Part shown: positions 7,292 through 15,000 of the stretch, in pieces
How the letters are laid out: every line of letters begins with the position of its first letter
Numbering within the stretch: position 1 is the stretch's first letter
From: Candidatus Gastranaerophilales bacterium
Lineage (GTDB): Bacteria; Cyanobacteriota; Vampirovibrionia; Gastranaerophilales; Gastranaerophilaceae
Length of the DNA stretch: 18,705 nucleotides
Reading direction: 5' to 3'
Assembly: GCA_947624665.1 (NCBI GenBank)
Contig: CANQLK010000015.1
Span: 1-18,705, forward strand
The notes under the pieces: generated by a model
What the model saw: only the letters and a program-made list of their open reading frames with translations
Told to the model about the DNA's origin: nothing
The model's database searches: none
Made by a program: the position numbers and the translations under genes

Positions 7292-8149
7292 TTATTTAGT
7301 CTTTTTAAATTCGGCAGGAGCATCATCTCTGTCTTGATTCCAACGATCCAACCCCATTTGTTTTCTGATAAGTCCTATACCGACATGAACTCTCCATTCA
7401 TCCATTCTCAACTGAGCGGCAATTATTTTATGGCAACCGATAGGCGGTAAAGGCAGTAAAGGTTCGTACAAATTTTTTATAGCAAACAGCTGATCGGGTG
7501 ATACCGCAAGTTTTCTTTTCGGGAAGGGTAATTTAGGTAGCATAAGTTTTTGTCTTACAAGATTTATGCCGAAAAATACCTTTCTCGGTTCCAATTGAAT
7601 AGCCTGACCGATAACTTCGTGAATATCGGGATTTGGAAGAGGCAATGCTTTTTTATAAAGAATTTCAATTTGTTCTATTTGTTCTTTACTAACCAACAAC
7701 TGTTTTTGCCTTTTGGGTTTAGCATTATTTCCGTGCGGTCTTTGCATTCCGTTAGGTCTGTTACCGAAAGGTCTTTGAGGTCTGCTGCCGTTAGGTCTGT
7801 TATCGTTTCTGAATTTGTTATTATAGGTTCCCGAGGCATTACCGCCATTTTGAAATCTGTTATTCGGGCGATTATTGTTATATTTCCTGCCCTGATTATC
7901 ACGATTATATTGAGGTCTGTCATGCCTATCAAAATTTCTGTACGGACGGTCATCACGTGAATTTCCCGTTCCAAACGAATATGAGCCGCCGTTTGAAGAT
8001 TCCGAACTGTTTTGTGAAGCGTTTGCAGCTTCATTTGATAAATCTTCGGTATATTTTTTGTCAGAATACAAACAATTCGGACATATTACACGTTTAGGAT
8101 TTTTTGTTTCAAACTCTGCCCCGCACTTAATACACTTATTTACATACAT
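7292..8149 (-). CDS. Zinc-ribbon protein with disordered R/N/G linker and duplicated homeodomain-like repeat
   Basis: A 285-residue protein of no family I can name. Residues 1-30 form a zinc ribbon with C6-x2-C9 and C23-x2-C26 (KCIKCG and ICPNC). Residues 50-148 are low-complexity, rich in Asn, Arg, Gly and Pro with RPNG-type repeats, positively charged and surely disordered. Residues 151-206 and 214-269 are two tandem copies of a 56-residue unit that align without gaps at 19 identities (34%). Each reads xxVSxxQ...LY..xLPLP...H..I, then V..GI.L.R. The helix pattern resembles a homeodomain-type helix-turn-helix. RNA- or DNA-binding is the natural guess, and ribosome or tRNA work is suggested by its place directly before rimM-trmD. 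The start is supported by AAGGGG 8 nt upstream. Confidence 0.9.
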   Translation of the reverse strand: MYVNKCIKCGAEFETKNPKRVICPNCLYSDKKYTEDLSNEAANASQNSSESSNGGSYSFGTGNSRDDRPYRNFDRHDRPQYNRDNQGRKYNNNRPNNRFQNGGNASGTYNNKFRNDNRPNGSRPQRPFGNRPNGMQRPHGNNAKPKRQKQLLVSKEQIEQIEILYKKALPLPNPDIHEVIGQAIQLEPRKVFFGINLVRQKLMLPKLPFPKRKLAVSPDQLFAIKNLYEPLLPLPPIGCHKIIAAQLRMDEWRVHVGIGLIRKQMGLDRWNQDRDDAPAEFKKTK

Positions 8150-8257
8150 CTAAATGCCCCTTATATCCTTTATGCAAATTTTTCTCTCTGATTATTATTC
8201 TTTCGGTTAATTAAAATTTCAAATGTTGATTAGAAAATTGCTCTACCTATGTCAGTT

Positions 8258-8286
8258 ATTATAGTGTAAATTTTTTAAATTGTCAC
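8258..8286 (-). promoter_or_regulatory. Near-consensus sigma-70-type promoter of the zinc-ribbon-rimM-trmD operon
   Basis: On the minus strand GTGACA (8286-8281, 5 of 6 matches to TTGACA) and TATAAT (8263-8258, perfect) are separated by exactly 17 bp. It is the best promoter in the window. It leaves a leader of about 100 nt before the ATG at 8149, long enough to hold a regulatory structure, although I see no strong hairpin in it. Confidence 0.82.
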
Positions 8287-8351
8287 CAATCTGATAAAAA
8301 AAATATAAACTACAAATTAATTTTATAATCAAACAAGAAATAACACAAGCG

Positions 8352-8370
8352 AAAAAGTAAATTTATTTAC
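8352..8370 (-). terminator. Weak candidate terminator of rlmN
   Basis: On the minus strand, shortly after the rlmN stop, GTAAA and TTTAC can pair around a 4-nt loop (8370-8357), followed at once by five T residues (8356-8352). The stem is short and AT-rich, so termination would be inefficient. Confidence 0.3.
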
Positions 8371-8380
8371 AAAACAAGTA

Positions 8381-9412
8381 TTATTTATTAAATTTTGCAC
8401 TTAATTGACCGCAGGCTGCATCAATATCCGCCCCTCGTTCCAGCCTGATTGTAACTTTTTTTCCCGAAGCTTCAAGTATATACTTAAACTTTTGTATTGA
8501 TTCCTTTAACGGCTTTTTATAATGACTTTTTTCATTTTCATTATATATTATTAAATTCACGTTGCTTTTTAATTTAGCTATCGCAATTGCAAGTTCTTTC
8601 GCATCATTGACTGAATCGTTTATGTCTTTCATAAGTACATATTCAACGGTAACTCGTCTGCCTGTTTTGTCCGCATACTTTTTCAGGCATTTTATCAGAT
8701 TTTCAAAATCATATTTTTTTGATACGGGCATGATTTCTTCTCTTTTTTTCTGATTAGGAGCATGCAGAGAGATAGCAAGAGTAGACTGAAAATCTAATTC
8801 GGCAAGTTTATTGATTTCAGGGATTAATCCGCAGGTTGAAACAGTAATTCTTCTTGCACCCACCTGAAAATGTTCTCTGAATATTTTAATTGATTTAATA
8901 AGATTATCGAAGTTTAACAGAGGTTCACCCTGACCCATAAAAACGATATTGGTAACTTTTAAACCCGTATCAGCCTGTATAAGATAAATTTGCTGAACAA
9001 TTTCTTCGTAAGAAAGATTTCTTATAAACCCGAGTTTAGCCGTAGCGCAGAATGAACATCCCATCGGACAGCCGACTTGAGTACTTATACAGGCGGTTAA
9101 ATTCGCTCTGTTATCAAAACGCATTAATACCGCTTCACTATATGTGCCGTCCTGATTTTCAAACAGATATTTTATTGTTCCGTCTTTACTGATTTGCTTA
9201 TCTTTTATTACGGCAGAACATATTTGAGCCTTTTCTTTTAGCATTTCACGTGTTGCAAGCGGCAAATCAGTCATTGAATCAATATCTCCTACTGATTTTA
9301 AATACAAACGATTATATACTTGCTTAGCTCTATACTTCGTTTGAGCATTATCAAGCATAAATTTTTCTAATTCCGCTACCGTTTTTCCCAATAGAATATA
9401 CTTTTTATCCAT
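8381..9412 (-). CDS. rlmN: Dual-specificity rRNA/tRNA adenine-C2 methyltransferase RlmN
   Basis: Radical-SAM enzyme that makes m2A at A2503 of 23S rRNA and at A37 of some tRNAs. The 4Fe-4S cluster ligands are C115, C119 and C122 (GCPMGCSFC). The two extra cysteines of the methyl-transfer mechanism are also present: C108 (LTACIS), seven residues before the cluster as in E. coli RlmN, and C334 (DIDAACGQL). Other landmarks are 'IVFMGQGEPLLN', 'RRITVSTCGLIPEI' and 'LAISLHAPN'. All catalytic residues are intact. It is RlmN rather than Cfr on overall features and housekeeping context, though motif reading alone cannot fully exclude a Cfr-like activity. GCGGAG lies just upstream of the ATG. It is transcribed divergently from rpsF. 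Confidence 0.97.
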   Translation of the reverse strand: MDKKYILLGKTVAELEKFMLDNAQTKYRAKQVYNRLYLKSVGDIDSMTDLPLATREMLKEKAQICSAVIKDKQISKDGTIKYLFENQDGTYSEAVLMRFDNRANLTACISTQVGCPMGCSFCATAKLGFIRNLSYEEIVQQIYLIQADTGLKVTNIVFMGQGEPLLNFDNLIKSIKIFREHFQVGARRITVSTCGLIPEINKLAELDFQSTLAISLHAPNQKKREEIMPVSKKYDFENLIKCLKKYADKTGRRVTVEYVLMKDINDSVNDAKELAIAIAKLKSNVNLIIYNENEKSHYKKPLKESIQKFKYILEASGKKVTIRLERGADIDAACGQLSAKFNK

Positions 9413-9436
9413 ACTCCGCTTTCTTTACTTGTACAA

Positions 9437-9445
9437 ATTTTAACA
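9437..9445 (-). promoter_or_regulatory. Candidate extended -10 promoter of rlmN
   Basis: The minus strand reads TGTTAAAAT, an extended -10 element (TGn plus TAAAAT), 25-33 bp before the ATG at 9412. No good -35 is seen, as often with extended -10 promoters. It lies in the 115-bp region shared with the divergent rpsF operon. Confidence 0.4.
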
Positions 9446-9527
9446 TAAAAATCTTTTGTATTTGTATTTAAAAATATTCATGTTAATATGTAATTGTATA
9501 AAAATATATAAGTCAAGGAGAGTTAAA

Positions 9528-9824
9528 TTGAGAACTTACGAATTATTATCAATAATTAAACCTAATATCGATTCTGAAGAATATGATAAATTAGTTGAAA
9601 AAATTGAAGAAGCAATTAAAAATTTGGAAGGAAAAGTTTTATCAACCGATAAAATGGGACGCAAAAAATTATCATACGATATAAAAGACTACAGAGACGG
9701 CTATTTCTGCGTACACAATTTTGAAATGGAACCGGCTCAGGTCGCTAAATTTAACAGACAATTAAGATTAAATGAAAATATATTAAGAATTATGCTTTTG
9801 GAAACTTCGGAAGTAAAAGCATAA
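9528..9824 (+). CDS. rpsF: 30S ribosomal protein S6, TTG start
   Basis: Component of the small-subunit platform that pairs with S18. The true start is TTG at 9528: AAGGAG (9515-9520) lies 7 nt before it, and the product then begins MRTYELLSIIKPNIDSEEY, exactly as S6 proteins do. An in-frame ATG at 9456 would add 24 hydrophobic residues foreign to the family. The 98-residue length is normal. Conserved features include 'EEAIKNLEGKVLSTDKMGRKKLSYDIKDYRDGYF' and 'FNRQLRLNENILRIML'. First gene of rpsF-ssb-rpsR; the 14-nt gap to ssb marks one transcript. A clear promoter was not found in the AT-rich leader. Confidence 0.97.
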   Translation: MRTYELLSIIKPNIDSEEYDKLVEKIEEAIKNLEGKVLSTDKMGRKKLSYDIKDYRDGYFCVHNFEMEPAQVAKFNRQLRLNENILRIMLLETSEVKA

Positions 9825-9838
9825 TAACGGAGAAAATA

Positions 9839-10240
9839 ATGTCATTAGCTAAAGCAGTATTATCAGGTACGGTATACAGAAATCCGGAAAAAAGATTTAC
9901 GGGGAATAATGTTCCCGTTACCTCCTTTACAATAAATATAGATGAAAAAGAACTTTCATTGGTAAGGGTTATCGCAAGAGGAAACAATGCCGAAGCAATC
10001 GAACAGGCAGTATCAAAAGGTGATAAGATTGTTGTTGATGGCAGACTGCAAATCTCAACACTGCAAGGTGAAGACGGAGGGGAGAAAAAAGTTATGGAAC
10101 TTGATTTATCAAGTTTTGAAGTTATTTCTTCTTCAAATGCTCCATCTTCAACTCAAAAGAAACAATCCGATGAAGTTGTTAAATTCTCGGAAGTTGAAAT
10201 GGATGATGTCCTGATTGGCGAAGAAGAAATTCCGTTTTAG
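9839..10240 (+). CDS. ssb: Single-stranded DNA-binding protein
   Basis: Protects single-stranded DNA in replication and repair and recruits partners by its acidic tail. The N-terminal OB fold runs over about residues 1-100: 'AKAVLSGTVYRNPEKRFTGN', 'VPVTSFTINID', 'VIARGNNAEAIEQAVSKGDKIVVDGRLQ'. A short Ser/Gln/Lys linker follows, then the acidic tip DDVLIGEEEIPF, which ends in the expected I-P-F. At 133 residues it is shorter than many SSBs because the linker is short. CGGAG lies just before the ATG. Its place between rpsF and rpsR is the classic bacterial order. Confidence 0.97.
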   Translation: MSLAKAVLSGTVYRNPEKRFTGNNVPVTSFTINIDEKELSLVRVIARGNNAEAIEQAVSKGDKIVVDGRLQISTLQGEDGGEKKVMELDLSSFEVISSSNAPSSTQKKQSDEVVKFSEVEMDDVLIGEEEIPF

Positions 10241-10295
10241 AAATCATAATGATATTTAAATTAATTGAAATAAATAGAAAATAGAGGAAAATATA

Positions 10296-10529
10296 ATGGC
10301 AAAAGAACAATTAGATAAGAAAAAACGTAAAAATTGCAGTTTTTGTGCGGACAAAGTTGAAACAATAGACTATAAAGATGCTCAAAAATTAAGAAAATAC
10401 TTAACTGAAGCAGGTAAAATTCTTCCAAGAAGAATCACAGGAACCTGTGCAGAACATCAAAGAATGCTTGCTAAAGCTGTTAAAAAAGCAAGAGAAACTT
10501 CTTTGTTATGCTACGTTTTTGAATCATAA
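10296..10529 (+). CDS. rpsR: 30S ribosomal protein S18
   Basis: Small-subunit protein that binds S6 and 16S rRNA in the platform. The 77-residue product keeps the zinc-binding (C+) form: C14-x2-C17 in NCSFCADK, and a distal C-A-x-H in GTCAEHQRML. The core 'YKDAQKLRKYLTEAGKILPRRITGTC' is near-invariant across bacteria. AGAGG lies about 8 nt before the ATG. The 55-nt gap after ssb holds no promoter that I can see, so it is probably the last gene of the rpsF operon, which ends at the hairpin at 10555-10581. Confidence 0.97.
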   Translation: MAKEQLDKKKRKNCSFCADKVETIDYKDAQKLRKYLTEAGKILPRRITGTCAEHQRMLAKAVKKARETSLLCYVFES

Positions 10530-10554
10530 TTTAATTTGAAATCATTTATTTTAT

Positions 10555-10581
10555 AAAAAGAGGACATAAGTTCTCTTTTTT
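10555..10581. terminator. Strong bidirectional intrinsic terminator
   Basis: AAAAAGAGGAC (10555-10565) pairs with GTTCTCTTTTT (10570-10580) around the loop ATAA: ten Watson-Crick pairs and one G-T. The A run on one side and T run on the other allow it to end rpsR on the + strand and the convergent secreted-protein gene on the - strand. The stop codon of the latter (10582-10580) lies in the T run. Confidence 0.85.
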
Positions 10582-11251
10582 AATCTCTTATAATATGCAC
10601 GCTTGACCTTGTTGAAATATCAGGTATCGATTGATAAGAAGGGAAGTATTGCCGGTTATAGCGGTTATAGTTACCGTTTATGGGATAATTTCCCCTGTAT
10701 CCGCCGTTATAAGCAGTGTTATGTCTTAGATTTCGTGAATTTTTAAAAGGATTATGATAATTTCTGTTTAAAATGTGATTTTTTGTATGATACTTATTAT
10801 GATAAGGGCAATATCTTTGTGAATTATCCATAAAATTAAGAAACTCATTTCTGTATAAATTGTCTAAATTTCCATATCCGTAGGTGGTTATAGAGGGAGT
10901 AAAACCTGTCATTGTTCCGTAATCCGAGAAATCAGATGCTACATTATCAAAAAATGTTTTTATTATATTCTTTTTCGGATAGTCATTATAATAAGGTTCT
11001 GCCATTGAAGGCATTCTTGAATTTCCGGAAATAAGAGAAAGTTTATAAACCCTGTCATCTATGTTTCCCGACTGAGCCATACCAAAGAAATCCGTTTCAA
11101 GCCTGCTTAATCTGTCGGATAAAGATTCATTATCAAACACTTGTCCGTATTTTCTTAATTCAATATTGTTCAGTTCATTGTCCGAATACGCAAATCCTTT
11201 GCATATACAAACAAAAAGCATTAAATTTATGAGCAATAATTTTTTCAGCAT
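10580..11251 (-). CDS. Secreted protein with RLxRLE..FG motif and Asn/Tyr-rich tail
   Basis: A 223-residue exported protein. The signal peptide MLKKLLLINLMLFVCICKG ends with a likely cut after GFA (about residue 21). Residues 25-75 carry a tandem-type motif: 'LRKYGQVFDNESLSDRLSRLE', then 'FFGMAQSGNIDDRVYKLSLISG'. I associate this 'G..F..ESL..RL.RLE...FG' pattern with secreted proteins of Cyanobacteria and their non-photosynthetic relatives, where it is often repeated several times; here about one and a half copies remain. The last 80 residues are basic and rich in Asn, Tyr and Arg (GGYRGNYPINGNYNRYNRQY), probably disordered. Function unknown. GGGAG lies 7 nt before the ATG and overlaps a hairpin. 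It follows another secreted-protein gene by 81 bp and shares its strand. Confidence 0.82.
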   Translation of the reverse strand: MLKKLLLINLMLFVCICKGFAYSDNELNNIELRKYGQVFDNESLSDRLSRLETDFFGMAQSGNIDDRVYKLSLISGNSRMPSMAEPYYNDYPKKNIIKTFFDNVASDFSDYGTMTGFTPSITTYGYGNLDNLYRNEFLNFMDNSQRYCPYHNKYHTKNHILNRNYHNPFKNSRNLRHNTAYNGGYRGNYPINGNYNRYNRQYFPSYQSIPDISTRSSVHIIRD

Positions 11252-11258
11252 ACATTTT

Positions 11259-11279
11259 CTCCCGATTTTATTTATCGGG
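11259..11279 (-). promoter_or_regulatory. Hairpin overlapping the ribosome binding site
   Basis: On the minus strand CCCGAT (11279-11274) and ATCGGG (11266-11261) are exact inverted repeats around the 7-nt loop AAATAAA. The GGG of the second arm is the first part of the GGGAG ribosome binding site (11263-11259) of the secreted-protein gene starting at 11251. Folding would hide part of the site. Confidence 0.45.
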
Positions 11280-11332
11280 GAAATAAATGCTTTATTTAAG
11301 GGTCAACCGTCTATTTTTATGTATAATTTAAA

Positions 11333-11944
11333 TCATTCAAGATTTTTTAATATAAAAATAGTATCATTAACATCATTTAAAAGATTTTCAAGCTTCTGTT
11401 CAAGCGCTTCTTTTGTATAAACATTATCTGTTGATGTATAAGGTATATATTGAGCGGAAGCGAGTCCTTGAGTTCTAAAGTTTGCTGCAGCTCTTGCCTG
11501 TGAAGATATTTCAATCAGTTTATTATAAGATAAATAGTTACTTTCGGGTTTTTCTTGATATTCCGTCCTTATATATTCGACATTATCAATTAAATTGCTT
11601 ACTATTGCATTAAACATTTGTATACTTTGGTTGGTGTTAAGGCATTTTCTCAATTTTTCCAATATAATAATTACATTATTAACATCATTTATATATTTTG
11701 AATTTTTATCTTTTTTTACAATAATATCCACATAATTATCATTATCACGAGGAATGGGTTTAAGTTGTTGTTCGTTTTGCTTATCAAGCTCTTCAACACT
11801 ATAAGGAGCCGTTGCTTTATCGCTATGTTCTTTTCTTAAATACGAAAATTCGGACTCAACATCGGGAAGTGTTCCCACATACCCCGCAGAATACGCACTT
11901 TGAGCAAACATTAATAACAATATCAATATAAAAAACTTTTTCAT
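11333..11944 (-). CDS. Small secreted helical protein of unknown function
   Basis: A 203-residue exported protein. The signal peptide MKKFFILILLLMFAQSAYSA has a good cleavage site after AYS (residue 19). The mature part is charged and mostly helical, with one cysteine (C101) and no known motif. Two segments repeat one another: YINDVNNVIIILEKL (84-98) and LLNDVNDTIFILKNL (188-202), which suggests an internal duplication or a pair of coiled-coil helices closing on each other. There is no Shine-Dalgarno sequence; instead TATAAT boxes lie immediately before the ATG, so the mRNA may be leaderless. No terminator separates it from the next secreted-protein gene, so the two probably form an operon. 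I do not recognise the family. Confidence 0.8.
   Translation of the reverse strand: MKKFFILILLLMFAQSAYSAGYVGTLPDVESEFSYLRKEHSDKATAPYSVEELDKQNEQQLKPIPRDNDNYVDIIVKKDKNSKYINDVNNVIIILEKLRKCLNTNQSIQMFNAIVSNLIDNVEYIRTEYQEKPESNYLSYNKLIEISSQARAAANFRTQGLASAQYIPYTSTDNVYTKEALEQKLENLLNDVNDTIFILKNLE
11366..11691. repeat. Exact 14-bp direct repeat inside the secreted-protein gene
   Basis: ATTAACATCATTTA occurs at 11366-11379 and 11678-11691. It encodes the shared NDVN core (reverse strand) of the two repeated protein segments, so it reflects an internal duplication rather than a mobile or regulatory repeat. Confidence 0.5.
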
Positions 11945-11946
11945 AA

Positions 11947-11979
11947 ATTATATTATACTGATATTTTTTTCAAAGTGAA
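11947..11979 (-). promoter_or_regulatory. Promoter abutting the start codon of the secreted-protein gene
   Basis: On the minus strand two overlapping TATAAT boxes (11957-11952 and 11952-11947) lie directly before the ATG at 11944. TTCACT (11979-11974) is 16 bp upstream of the first box. With the first box, transcription would begin at or within a base or two of the A of ATG. Confidence 0.5.
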
Positions 11980-12054
11980 CTGTTTTGGAATGTTAAAAAT
12001 TTAAAAATAAATAAAAAAAATGCTACCATGAAATTAATAATAATAGGAGCAGAC

Positions 12055-15000
12055 ATGAATTTGATATTAAAAAAACTCGGGCCGTTAGCCGATATAAATT
12101 TTGATAAACTTTTTTTAGGACAATTATTTTCACATTTTTCGGATGCAATCGTTCAATTTACGCTAGTTGCCATTCTTATAGATAAAATACCTGATGCGGG
12201 TAAAGCTATAGCGTTAACTTTTTTTTGTTTTTTACTGCCTCAATTTCTTTTCAGCCCATTTACCGGTGCTTTGAGTGACAGAATTCAAAGAAAACTTATA
12301 TTATCTTTAAGCGCTCTTTTCAGGTCAATAGTTACAGCCATTGCCGTGATTATTTTTCTGCATTCTGAAAATATTAATACATTACATATATATGCTCTTT
12401 CATTCCTTTTAGGCTGCGGAAGTGCATTTTTCTATCCTGCAAAAATGGCAATAATTACAAATATAATTGACAGTTCTCAACTGAAATTTGCAAACGCAAT
12501 TAATGCCTCAATAGGTTCCATTGCAGCTCTGTTCGGAGCCTTCGGCGCTAATTTTATTATCGAACATATAGGTTCTTTCAACTGTTTGAGATTATTAATC
12601 ACCACATATTTATTATCCGCAATGTTTTGTATCATTATTAATCTGAAATACCCTCAATTATCATCGGATATAAAGAATTCGATATTTAGAGAAATGAAAA
12701 CGGCTAAAGATTACCTATATTCGCATAAAAAAGCTTTATACCTTGTTATATTATCATTTTGCGTTCAATTTATCGTCGCTGCTTTTTCAAATAACCTTAA
12801 TACGCTGGTTACGGACTATTATAAACTTGAATTCAGCCAATTAACATACTTAAGAACCATTTTGGGTTTGGGAATTATAATCGGTATTATATTTACAATA
12901 TATCTTTCAAGATTAATCCGCATAGTGCATTTATTCTCTATCGGTTTTATAATAATGTTTGTAGCATTATTTACGGCAAATTTTTGCAACTCGCTTAGTA
13001 TAGCCTGGAAATGGCTTGTTCCTATCGGCATGGCAGATGCGATGGTTGTTATTATGATAAATACCATCTTGCAAAAAATAACTCCAGATAAAGTCAGAGG
13101 TAAAATATTCGGTTTCAGCTTGACTCTTGATACTTTCAGCCTTCTTACAGGCACTTTGGCAATAATACTTTCGACAGGACACATAAATCCGTTAAATACT
13201 TTTAAAATAATTGCAGGCATATCGTTTATTTTAGCTCTTTCAATATTATTGTTTGATAAGGCCTTCAGATATTTCTTACTAAAAAATACACTTGGAAGAA
13301 TGTTTACAAGTCTTTTCAGATACAAAACAGAGGGTTTAGAAAATTTACCAAAGACGGGTAAAGTAATATTGGCAGGAAATCATACGGGACATTTGGACGT
13401 ATTTATATTGCAAATGGCAACTAAGCGTAATCTTTGGTTTATAACAGGCCCTGAAGCATTTAGAGTTCCGATTATAAGACACTTTCTTAAATTTTTTAAC
13501 GTTGTACCGCTTCAATTCGGCAAAGGGCTTGAAGCCGTTGAAGAAGGTGTTACAAAACTAAAACAGGGAGAAGCCGTAATAATTTTTCCCGAAGGTAAAT
13601 TCACACCTGACGGCAATTTGTGCAAATTTAACCGAGGTGTAGCAATAATGGCAAAACATGCTAATTGCCCTATAGTACCTTTTGCGATAAAAGGCGGATT
13701 TGAAACTTGGAATAAAAAAAGAAGACTCCCTAAATTTTTTAATACAATTGTAATCCAATTCGGGCAGCCGATAACAGACCTTACACCCGATGATAAAGCA
13801 CTTACTGCGGAACTGAGAAGCAGAGTAAACTTTATGAAAACGGCATTAGAAAGAAGGTCTTTTTATAATGTTTCTAAAAAAGAATATTCAAATTTCCTTG
13901 ATTTAATGCGTGATAAAGGAGATGAATATGCACCTGTCAGCGCACTTTCAATAAAAACAAAAAACGGTTATGAAAGTATTTCTTATATAGAACTTTCAAG
14001 ACATTCCAAGCATTTTGCAAATCACCTTATTGAAACTGTAGGAATTAAACCGAAAGACAGGATAGCGATATTAACGGAATCAAAGCCCGAATTCGGTATA
14101 GCTCTTTTTGCATCCATTCAAACAGGCGCAATAACTGTTCCTTTGGATATAAAACTGACAGTATCCGAACACAGCAACATTCTAAACGACTGTAATCCTA
14201 AAATACTTTGCTGTTCTTCGCATTATCTTGAACACGCTATTGAAGTTAAAAACAAAGTACCATCAATTGAGCATATTTTTGTTATTGATAAAGAACGTGA
14301 AACGGAATATCAAAACATTTTTGACGTAGAATCCGATGTGGAAAAAGACCTCGGAATACCACGTTCTTTTGATGAAACCGCACTAATCGTATATACCTCG
14401 GGAACAACGGGAAATCCCAAAGGAGTAATGATAAGTTTTGGAAATATATATTCTCAATTCAAGGATTTTGAGAAAATATTCTGTCTGTCCTCAAAAAACA
14501 GAATGCTTTCCATATTACCGTTAAATCATCTTCTTGAGCTTACGGACGGATTTTTTACAATGCTGTATATGGGCGCACAAGTTGTTTATATTAAAAGCTT
14601 AAGTCCTAAAGAGTTGGCAGATACAATGAAAGAAAAAGAAATCACTAATATGATTGTGGTTCCGCTTGTCGCAAAAATGCTTAAAAACAGTATTGATAAG
14701 CAGATAAACAAACTTGATAAAAACAAAAAAGCATTATTTGATTTTATGTTTAAACTTGCAAAATATATGCCGAGGAAAATCAGAAGAATATTATTTAAAC
14801 AAATAATAGACGGACTTGGCGGTAAATTTGAGTGTTTTATATCAGGCGGTGCGCCGTTAGAACCATCTGTAGCGGAATTTTTCGAACGAATAGGAATACC
14901 GGTATTTCAGGGCTACGGTTTAACGGAAACAAGTCCTACGGTATCTGTTAATTACTATGGAAATAATAAAATAGGAACGGTAGGCAAGCCGCTTCCTTCC

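Noticed and set aside
7740..7960. Short repeated GGTCTGTTA-like units as a CRISPR or minisatellite
   Set aside because: They are in-frame codons for the RPNG-type repeats of the zinc-ribbon protein's linker, irregularly spaced and without unique spacers.
9456..9527. ATG at 9456 as start of rpsF
   Set aside because: It would add 24 hydrophobic residues not found in S6. TTG 9528 with AAGGAG at 7 nt gives the canonical S6 N terminus.
12028..12054. ATG at 12028 as start of aas
   Set aside because: No ribosome binding site precedes it, while AGGAG lies 5 nt before the in-frame ATG at 12055.
12819..13325. 168-codon open frame on the minus strand opposite aas
   Set aside because: It lies wholly inside the strongly supported MFS module, has no ribosome binding site, and its product shows no family features. 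It is a shadow of the real gene.
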